From: an uncultured Saprospiraceae bacterium
GTDB lineage: Bacteria > Bacteroidota > Bacteroidia > Chitinophagales > Saprospiraceae
Direction of reading: 5' to 3'
DNA: 32,440 bases
Assembly: GCA_937967535.1 (NCBI GenBank)
Contig: CALCMV010000199.1
Coordinates: forward strand, 1-32,440
The first letter of the stretch is position 1. The number at the start of each line of letters is the position of its first letter. The notes beneath the pieces are model-generated. The model made no database searches. It had not been told where the DNA came from and saw only the letters and a list, made by a program, of their open reading frames with translations. Both the position numbers and the translations under genes were made by a program. Shown piece by piece: positions 25,276 to 32,440 of the stretch.

Positions 25276-27612
25276 ATGAAAAGAAGAATCCAACTATTTA
25301 CAACACTCTTTGCGCTTTGCTTACTATTTCAGTGCGCTCCCACAAAGGTCACTGAAATATCAACGGCGAATGTAAAACCTACTGCGCCACTCACTGAAAC
25401 AGAAAGCAAAATACAGGCATTGCTCAAAAAAATGACGCTTGAAGATAAGGTCGGCGAAATGACCCAACTCTCTATTGATGCTATATCGGTCGGTAGCCCC
25501 TACAATCTTGAAAAGCCCAACCGCCTCGACCCCGACAAGCTAAAAAAAGTATTGCTCGACTATCGTGTAGGCTCTATTCTCAATTGTGGTGGCTATGCTT
25601 ACGAGCGCGAGTACTGGCACCAAACTATCAAAACCATTCAGGATATGGCGATGAACGAAAAAGCATCGGGCATTCCGGTCATTTATGGTATTGATGCCAT
25701 TCATGGAGCAAATTATACGATGGGTTCTACCTTATTTCCGCAGCCTATCGCACAAGCAGCCGCTTGGGATACCGACATGGCAGAGCGCATTGCCGCAGCT
25801 ACCGCTTATGAAGTACGCGCTTCGTGGATTCCCTGGAATTTTTCGCCTGTGCTGGATATGGGACGCGACCCGCGTTGGCCCCGAATATGGGAGACGCTTG
25901 GCGAAGATGTACACCTCGCTACCCGACTCGGCGAGGCAATTATCAAAGGCTACGAAGGTACAAATAATGAGCTTGACAAGCCTATGCGCGTGGCTTCCTG
26001 CATGAAGCACTTTTTGGGATATGGTGTACCCCGCAGTGGAAAAGACCGTACACCTGCTTACATTTCGGAGCGTCAATTGCGCGAATATCACATTCCGACT
26101 TTTAAGGCAGCTATCGAAGCCGGAGCGCATACGATTATGATTAATTCGGGCGAAATGAACGGTATTCCTACTCATGCTAATTATAATATCCTGACCACAC
26201 TCTTGCGCGACGAACTTGGTTTTGAGGGTATCGCAGTGTCGGATTGGGAAGACGTTGGCTATCTGGTTTCGAGACATCATGTAGCGAAAGATTATCGCGA
26301 AGCCACCAAACTTGCCGTCAATGCAGGTATGGATATGGCGATGGTGCCGATGGATTTTCAATTTAGTGATGCCCTACTCTCGCTGGTGCGTGACGGGGAG
26401 GTGCCGATGGAGCGAATTGATGAAGCGGTCGGGCGTATTTTGAAGGTGAAAATGGATTTGGGTTTGTTTGAAAATCCATATCCGAAAGATTATGATTATT
26501 CGGAATTTAATTCTGAAAAATACCAAACACTAAATTATAATGCGGCTAAAGATTGCGTAACACTTTTGAAGAATGAAAACGATATTTTACCCCTCGATAA
26601 AAATCAAAAAGTACTCGTTGTGGGATATACTGCCGACAATATGATTCACCTCAATGGCGGCTGGTCGCGTACTTGGCAAGGTACTGATGCTCAATGGAAT
26701 AATGAGGGCAAACAAACGCTTTTGGATGGCGTAAAAGATAAAATCGGTGAGGCAAATGTGCAGTATGTCAAAGGGATTGATTTTGATAAAACGGTGGATG
26801 TGGATGCGGCGGTGACTGCTGCCAATCAAGCGGATATTGTCATTGCTTGTTTGGGTGAAAATCCTTACACAGAAAAACCCGGCGACATCAAAAGTCTTGA
26901 TTTTCCGCCGACTGAAAACGGACTTTCAGCACAGCATGAATTGATAACAAAATTGGCAGCTACGGGCAAGCCGATTGTAGTGGTTTTGTTGGGAGGTCGT
27001 CCGCGTATTATCAGTACAATAGAGCCAAATGTGGGAGGAATCATACAAGCCTATCTGCCCGGCGACGAAGGCGGACGCGCGATTGCAGATGTCTTGTTTG
27101 GCGACCACAATCCTTCCGGTAAATTGCCTTACACTTATCCGAAATATGCCAACGACCTTGTCACTTACGACCACAAAAGTTCGGAAGCCTATGATAAGGA
27201 TTTTGGATGGAATGGTTTTACACCTCAATTTGAATTTGGACATGGATTGAGTTATACAGATTTTGAATACAGCAATCTGATTGCCGATGCTACGGGATGG
27301 TCGAAAGACGCGCCCTTAAATATTTCTATCAGGGTAAAAAATACGGGTGAACGAGCCGGAAAAGAAGTCGTACAACTCTATGTGACGGATGAGGTGGCGA
27401 GCATCACACCCTCTGTCAAGCGTTTGCGTGGTTTTGAGAAAATTGAACTGAAAGCAGGCGCAAGTCAAACGGTGAATTTCAAATTAAATCTGCGAGATGT
27501 AGCTTTCGTTGGTCTTGAAAATAAATGGACAACTGAACCGGGAGATTTCACGATTCGCGTGGGTGGATTGGAGGAGAAAGTGGAATATACAGGCATAATA
27601 CAGACTTGGTAA
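25276..27612 (+). CDS. GH3 beta-glucosidase lipoprotein (BglX-like)
   Basis: Lipobox LLFQC; YGIDAIHGANY, GMDMAMVP, AVSDWEDV nucleophile region, C-terminal fibronectin III-like domain. Confidence 0.95.
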   Translation: MKRRIQLFTTLFALCLLFQCAPTKVTEISTANVKPTAPLTETESKIQALLKKMTLEDKVGEMTQLSIDAISVGSPYNLEKPNRLDPDKLKKVLLDYRVGSILNCGGYAYEREYWHQTIKTIQDMAMNEKASGIPVIYGIDAIHGANYTMGSTLFPQPIAQAAAWDTDMAERIAAATAYEVRASWIPWNFSPVLDMGRDPRWPRIWETLGEDVHLATRLGEAIIKGYEGTNNELDKPMRVASCMKHFLGYGVPRSGKDRTPAYISERQLREYHIPTFKAAIEAGAHTIMINSGEMNGIPTHANYNILTTLLRDELGFEGIAVSDWEDVGYLVSRHHVAKDYREATKLAVNAGMDMAMVPMDFQFSDALLSLVRDGEVPMERIDEAVGRILKVKMDLGLFENPYPKDYDYSEFNSEKYQTLNYNAAKDCVTLLKNENDILPLDKNQKVLVVGYTADNMIHLNGGWSRTWQGTDAQWNNEGKQTLLDGVKDKIGEANVQYVKGIDFDKTVDVDAAVTAANQADIVIACLGENPYTEKPGDIKSLDFPPTENGLSAQHELITKLAATGKPIVVVLLGGRPRIISTIEPNVGGIIQAYLPGDEGGRAIADVLFGDHNPSGKLPYTYPKYANDLVTYDHKSSEAYDKDFGWNGFTPQFEFGHGLSYTDFEYSNLIADATGWSKDAPLNISIRVKNTGERAGKEVVQLYVTDEVASITPSVKRLRGFEKIELKAGASQTVNFKLNLRDVAFVGLENKWTTEPGDFTIRVGGLEEKVEYTGIIQTW

Positions 27613-27613
27613 G

Positions 27614-27707
27614 AGCAAGTTTGAAAATGGATATTTGAGTATTCAGACAGCCATTTTTCATAGAAATATTCGCCTCGCAACTATTTCCTATTTTACTCGA
27701 ACACCTC
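27614..27707 (-). repeat. dispersed repeat, copy B (inverted relative to copy A)
   Basis: Reverse complement: TGTTCGAGTAAAATAGG..GGCGAATATTTCTATGAAAAATGGCTGTCTGAATACTCAAATATCCATTTT. Confidence 0.8.
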
Positions 27708-27740
27708 CAAAAATTCTTTAGAATCAGGAAAATTTGAATT

Positions 27741-27791
27741 GAATAACTCACCTGAAATAGTGACATCATTTTGAGTGAGTTATTCATTTTT
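27741..27791 (+). terminator. terminator downstream of the GH3 gene
   Basis: gaataactcac (27741-27751) / gtgagttattc (27775-27785) followed by attttttc. Confidence 0.7.
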
Positions 27792-28236
27792 TCAAAAAAA
27801 AATAATTTTAACTAAAAAAATATTTGAATTTATTTTAACATAATTTAACAATAATAAATTTATTTTTTTTAAATTTTTAATACCTTAAAAAACATTATTT
27901 TATACACGAATATATTTTGCAAAAACATAATTTGCCATTTACGAAAAAAAATTATCACACCTAATTTATCTCACTAAAAAACATGTTCATTATTTGCATT
28001 TCTGAATTTTTCCCCTCACCTTTGTGACACAAAAGCTATCCAAAAAAGACGATAGCCACATAAAAAAATACTACTACCCGAACTAAGTACCAAAATAGAA
28101 TTATTGGAACCCATCCTTTACAATTCAATGCTCTTTTGAAAAAGAGAGCATAACTTATTTTGTATTCATCCTACGAGAAATACATTGGCAAACAATTGAT
28201 TATTTAACTTAATTCGTTTAACCAAAAATTAAATTT

Positions 28237-30201
28237 ATGTCAGAACAAACAAATTTGACAGGAACAGGTGGCGGCACCTTGGAGGAAAGGCTATCAGCCT
28301 TCCAAACTGCCCGCGAAGAAGCCACTAACTTGCAGTCCCAGGCAGAAGCTCAAGTTAACTACGACCCCGAATTCGACATTGAAGACCACTCTCAAAACAG
28401 TTCGGGCGATGAGGATATGTATGGCGACAATTTCCGATTCATCGGGTCTTTTACCAAACTCCTCGAACATGATGACCAAGGGCGATTAAAAGCAGACGCA
28501 GCTACCGGTGTTGATGCTATCGAAGAATATCGAAAGTTGATTGCCGCGATGCGATTTGACCCGGACCCCGATTCCACACAGACGAATGGCGACATCAACC
28601 ACGTCAAACGTGCCAATGAAGCACCCGGCGCACGGGTATGGGTCAATCCGCAATCTGCTTTTTCTTTCTCCTTGAAAGGTGGTGATATTTCATTTTTCAA
28701 GATGCGTAAAGCTCCCGCATTGAGGTCGAAAGAAAATGCAGCGGAGATGATTGAGGTCTATCTGCAAGCCTTGTGCAGAGATGTATCGTTCAACGATTAT
28801 GGTACGGGATTGCGGACGGATAAGTTGCGATTTCCTGATGGTACGTACCAATCTATCACCAATTTTGCCTGCGAAGTTCTCAATGATTTTGGCAGCGATT
28901 TTAGAGGTGCAAAAGAGGGCGGTCAAGTCACGCCAAGCACCTTGTTCAGAGGAGTAGCCCAGACCGATAATGGTCGAAGCAGCGACCTCATCGGTGATTA
29001 TATTTCACAATTTTTGTTGCAGCCACTATTTCCTTTGTTTCCGGCAGGTTGTGCGCCTTTTGTCGGTGGCTTGATTGGTGTGGGGAATCTCAACCAAGAG
29101 GCACTCGCCCGACCACAACATTTCCCGATTGCCGGTGAGCGTGAGTTTGGTATTTCGCTTGAAGAATTTGTACAAATTCAAAATGGTGAAATACCCCGCG
29201 AATATACGCCGAGAGATTACAACCAAGACTATGTACGCTACCTCAAAAATGGTCGTGATATGGGTAGCCTCGTACACACTGACGGTCCTTACGAAGCCTA
29301 CTATAATTCCCTTAATATCTTGGTGTACAATGATTGTCCGCGTTGCCCCGATTCACCATATTTCAATGGTGCGATTAGCACGCAGGGCGATGGACATACT
29401 TTCGGACCACCGGATATTTACTGCCTTATCGCAGATGTTTGCCTCGAAGCCTTCAAAGCTGCTTGGGCGCAAAAATGGAGATTGCACCGCAAACTTCGCC
29501 CGGAAGCAATGGGCAGAATTATGCACCGCCATTTGCGTGTCGAAACTCATGACGACCGCTTCTTGCATCCTTCGGCTTATAGCGGAAAAGCAGCTATGGT
29601 ACTCGATATGATTAATCTTCGTAATATATCGCAGGGAGAATGTTGCAGTATTTTGGCGCAAGGTGACCCCGATACGTTCTTGCTTCCGCAGATGTATCCT
29701 GAAGGTTCGCCGGCACACCCTGCGTACCCATCGGGTCACGCGACTGTGGCAGGTGCTTGTACGACGGTTATTAAGGCGATTTTCGACGACCAGTTGAATT
29801 TCCACCAATGGCTGGGCAGTGATGGTGATGGCAGAACGAAAATTTCGAGACCGAATCCGGAGAGCGAAACTCGTTTGGCTTCTATCGAGGAAATATTCGA
29901 CGGATATAACTTTAAGGATAGTAGCGACATCATCGCAAATATGACTGTCGGCGGAGAGTTGGACAAATTGGCTTCCAATATCGCACTTGGTAGAAACTTT
30001 GGCGGTGTACACTATCGTCAAGATGGTGATGAGGGTATCTTATTGGGCGAAAATGTGGCTATCAAATACCTCCAAGACCGCGTCCGCACCTATACCGAAA
30101 ATGCGAATGCCGGTTATACATTGACCAGAAGAAATGGTCAGCGAATCAGAATTACAGCTGATAGCATTGTACCCGTAGGTGGTTCGACTCCTGTGGTTTA
30201 A
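28237..30201 (+). CDS. vanadium-dependent haloperoxidase (PAP2 superfamily, bromoperoxidase-like)
   Basis: AAWAQKWRLHRKLRPEAMG, HPAYPSGHATVAGACTTVIKAIF, ALGRNFGGVHYRQDGDEGILLGENVAI. Confidence 0.92.
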   Translation: MSEQTNLTGTGGGTLEERLSAFQTAREEATNLQSQAEAQVNYDPEFDIEDHSQNSSGDEDMYGDNFRFIGSFTKLLEHDDQGRLKADAATGVDAIEEYRKLIAAMRFDPDPDSTQTNGDINHVKRANEAPGARVWVNPQSAFSFSLKGGDISFFKMRKAPALRSKENAAEMIEVYLQALCRDVSFNDYGTGLRTDKLRFPDGTYQSITNFACEVLNDFGSDFRGAKEGGQVTPSTLFRGVAQTDNGRSSDLIGDYISQFLLQPLFPLFPAGCAPFVGGLIGVGNLNQEALARPQHFPIAGEREFGISLEEFVQIQNGEIPREYTPRDYNQDYVRYLKNGRDMGSLVHTDGPYEAYYNSLNILVYNDCPRCPDSPYFNGAISTQGDGHTFGPPDIYCLIADVCLEAFKAAWAQKWRLHRKLRPEAMGRIMHRHLRVETHDDRFLHPSAYSGKAAMVLDMINLRNISQGECCSILAQGDPDTFLLPQMYPEGSPAHPAYPSGHATVAGACTTVIKAIFDDQLNFHQWLGSDGDGRTKISRPNPESETRLASIEEIFDGYNFKDSSDIIANMTVGGELDKLASNIALGRNFGGVHYRQDGDEGILLGENVAIKYLQDRVRTYTENANAGYTLTRRNGQRIRITADSIVPVGGSTPVV

Positions 30202-30241
30202 CTGTAGGAAGTTAAGTTGAGATTTCTCAATATTTTTATAT

Positions 30242-30279
30242 GGCGAATATTGGCAATATGCTGATGTTCGCCTTTTTTT
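30242..30279 (+). terminator. haloperoxidase terminator
   Basis: ggcgaatat...gatgttcgcc followed by a T-tract. Confidence 0.75.
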
Positions 30280-30394
30280 ATGTTATTTTTATTATGATTT
30301 AAAAATCCTTATTAACGTGATTTAATTCATTGATAATTAGCAGTTTATTTAAATTTTAAGCCCAAACAAAACATCCTCTTTTTCCGAATAGTCG

Positions 30395-30427
30395 TTTGTC
30401 ATGATCCTCCTCATTCCCCCATCTTTG
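30395..30427 (+). promoter_or_regulatory. candidate Bacteroidetes promoter for the 30491 gene
   Basis: TTTG (30395-30398), 21-nt spacer, cATCTTTG (30420-30427), close to TAnnTTTG. Confidence 0.4.
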
Positions 30428-30490
30428 TATTGAAATTATATGGGAAATTATTCACATAAATTTATTTAAATACATTAAAAACAAAATATT

Positions 30491-31042
30491 ATGAAAGCAT
30501 TGAAAATGACAATCAGCGTATTATCTCTTCTAATATTTGTCATGTATTTTGCAACGGCTGCGCCAATGGTGCAAGCGCAAAAAACAACACCTTCCGACGA
30601 AACGACTCATCAGGTCATTCCATCTTCCAAGCAAGGTAAAAAACTGAATTTCATCCAAAAATTTATCCTTAAAAAAGTAGGAAAAAAGATGAAAAAAAGG
30701 ACTGACGAAGACAAGTATCGCAAGTGGGCAAAGTTATCTGTTATCTTGGGTTCGTTGGCAATTCCTTCCCTTATTGGAATATCTATTTTGGGAAATACCA
30801 TCGCTCGGACTCTGAGCAAAACAATAACTTTTACGGCTTTTGGAAATATTTTGCTTGGTTTGGCGGCAATCACTTTTCTCACATTTATGATAGCGTCAAT
30901 TATTCTTGGTGCTAAGGCTGCAAAAAATACTAAAGACGAATCTACGAGAAAGAAGGCTATCATCGGTAAAAGAACAGGTGTATTTTTATTGGTTTTGACA
31001 ATTTTACTCGCATTTGCCATTATCATATTAGCTTCTATGTGA
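30491..31042 (+). CDS. hypothetical membrane protein
   Basis: Signal-like N-terminus, basic segment, then three hydrophobic helices. Confidence 0.7.
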   Translation: MKALKMTISVLSLLIFVMYFATAAPMVQAQKTTPSDETTHQVIPSSKQGKKLNFIQKFILKKVGKKMKKRTDEDKYRKWAKLSVILGSLAIPSLIGISILGNTIARTLSKTITFTAFGNILLGLAAITFLTFMIASIILGAKAAKNTKDESTRKKAIIGKRTGVFLLVLTILLAFAIIILASM

Positions 31043-31154
31043 CCGATTTGTTGGGTAATATTCGAATACTTGAAGTATTACAAATACCTAAAATAAATTA
31101 ATTTCAAATAGGCAGCTTACAAATAAAATTTTTAATTTTAAAATACATAATGAA

Positions 31155-32015
31155 ATGATTAACAATAACATAATAGCTCTTAGTGCAGCTTTAGCCCTAA
31201 TGATAATGTTGCTTTCGGGTTGTTCTATCAGTACCCATTCGGGTATTCTTAGTCCGGGTTTGGTGAATACTATTACATCTCCCGAGACTCCTACCTATCA
31301 AGGCAAACCCGAAAGTACAAACTATATCAGTGGTAAAGTGCTCTTCAGTGAGCCTCACACTCGACGAAAAGACCGGAATTTTGTGGGTAGTGTACGTTTT
31401 TATCGTGCCAAGACAAAGGAGTATCAAAGTGTGACTTACGGAGCGTTTGGGTATTTGGGAAATTACAAAAGTGGCAACTTCATTCCCGCTTCATTGTCAG
31501 GCAATCATATTTATGGGGGGCTTGGTTTGATGGGGGGCATCAATTGGCATGTACCTTTCGAGAAAATGGATTGGGAGGTATTCAAGCTCAATGCTCGTCT
31601 TTATAATGAGTTGGGCAAATATCCAAGATTAAAAAATGAATTGACCGATTATCGGAATAATCACGACGAGATGCTGCCCCCAATTTGTTCTGGTTTTATA
31701 TTTCCCAGTTGTCGTCCTGCTCCTTACTCTGATTTGTATTCAAGGCATATAGCTATGCTTGACACCTCAATAGGAATGGGCATCAAAATCAAGCATAAAG
31801 GCAGGCATAATACACAGATAGGTGCAGGGATAAATTTTCACCTCTTGGGTAGTTCCCGTAATTCGTTTAGTGTTGAAAACCCTGTGAAACCGATTAATAC
31901 CGCAGGGTTTTATCTTCAATTTAGCCACACACTTCGTGAGCGACTTTCGCTCAATATTGATTTGATAGGTGGTGGGATTACTACGGGGCTGAGTTATCAA
32001 TTTGGGAAAAAATAG
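31155..32015 (+). CDS. hypothetical lipoprotein / outer membrane-associated protein
   Basis: MLLSGCSIS lipobox; alternating beta-type C-terminus ending SYQFGKK. Confidence 0.7.
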   Translation: MINNNIIALSAALALMIMLLSGCSISTHSGILSPGLVNTITSPETPTYQGKPESTNYISGKVLFSEPHTRRKDRNFVGSVRFYRAKTKEYQSVTYGAFGYLGNYKSGNFIPASLSGNHIYGGLGLMGGINWHVPFEKMDWEVFKLNARLYNELGKYPRLKNELTDYRNNHDEMLPPICSGFIFPSCRPAPYSDLYSRHIAMLDTSIGMGIKIKHKGRHNTQIGAGINFHLLGSSRNSFSVENPVKPINTAGFYLQFSHTLRERLSLNIDLIGGGITTGLSYQFGKK

Positions 32016-32085
32016 CGAGTTACGAGTGTCAAGTAGTGGGAAATAAATCTCTTGTTACTCGGCACTCGCTACTCACTACTCCTTA
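32013..32085. repeat. inverted pair of heptad arrays between convergent genes, each beginning at its gene's stop codon
   Basis: + strand TAGCGAG TTACGAG TGTCAAG TAGTGGG; - strand TAAGGAG TAGTGAG TAGCGAG TGCCGAG TAACAAG. Confidence 0.92.
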
Positions 32086-32440
32086 ATACCCCTCATCATG
32101 CACATCATCACAGTGATAATGTTTTTCTTCTTTCTTCTTTGGTTTTTGGGTTTCTGCACCGCCGTGTTTTGCTGCAAGTAGTTTTTGAATCAGTCGTGCG
32201 CGTTCTGCTCGGATGGCTTTACGTTTTTCGAGGTCGTCATTTTTATCGTAAAATTTGATGCCATCTACAAAGGTCATTTCTGCCTGTGCATATACCGACA
32301 GCGGATTGTCCGACCAAAGGACAATATCCGCATCTTTTCCGGTTTTGATGCTGCCTACACGGTCGTCTATACGTAGGAGTTTTGCCGGATTTAGTGTCAC
32401 AAATTTCCATGCTTCTTCTTCGCTCATATCACCGTACATG
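32083..32440 (-). CDS. C-terminal part of an amidohydrolase, truncated by window end
   Basis: EEAWKFVTLNPAKLLRIDDRVGSIKTGKDADIVLWSDNPL is a typical amidohydrolase C-terminal motif. Confidence 0.85.
   Translation of the reverse strand, partial: MYGDMSEEEAWKFVTLNPAKLLRIDDRVGSIKTGKDADIVLWSDNPLSVYAQAEMTFVDGIKFYDKNDDLEKRKAIRAERARLIQKLLAAKHGGAETQKPKKKEEKHYHCDDVHDEGY

Noticed and set aside
25732-26361. 209-aa minus-strand ORF
   Set aside because: Antisense to the GH3 gene.
27548-27787. 79-aa minus-strand ORF
   Set aside because: Covers the dispersed repeat and terminator; copy A is open in the same frame for a short stretch but neither has a credible gene structure.
29353-30021. 222-aa minus-strand ORF
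   Set aside because: Antisense to the haloperoxidase gene.
1-32440. tRNA and rRNA genes
   Set aside because: No tRNA cloverleaf or rRNA signature recognised by eye; a tRNAscan-SE/barrnap run would be decisive.

Overview
The window is a chromosomal segment from a Bacteroidota-type genome. Evidence for this is TAnnTTTG-type promoters, a T9SS-like sorting domain, and NusA/IF-2 of Bacteroidetes type; a Saprospiria-like affiliation is only inference. The backbone genes are a GrxGrx-TrxR fusion, an M28 peptidase, rpiB, a peptide-deformylase-like gene, a GT9 glycosyltransferase, a TPR protein, a class V aminotransferase, a GH16 beta-glucanase with three CBM-like modules, rimP-nusA-infB, a CxxCH/T9SS protein, a GH3 beta-glucosidase, a vanadium-dependent haloperoxidase, several lipoproteins or membrane proteins, and a 3' fragment of an amidohydrolase. 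The most unusual signal is non-coding. Degenerate tandem repeats with a 7-nt period begin at or overlap stop codons of several genes (rimP, infB, the T9SS gene, TPR, the 31155 lipoprotein, the amidohydrolase). Two loci carry inverted array pairs, and the pair between rimP and nusA can fold into a long hairpin. A related 6-nt class (TTTAAG/AACAAG) follows the M28 and deformylase genes. Other notable signals: a 231-bp MITE with perfect 23-bp TIRs and an 8-bp TSD; a ~115-bp direct repeat bounding a two-gene cassette; a dispersed ~90-bp repeat; a 60-nt tandem-repeat small protein followed by a 23-bp hairpin whose only imperfections are G-U pairs on one strand; a VapC/PIN remnant scar; and a very short promoter-terminator unit upstream of rimP. 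All calls come from reading the sequence; no database search was run.
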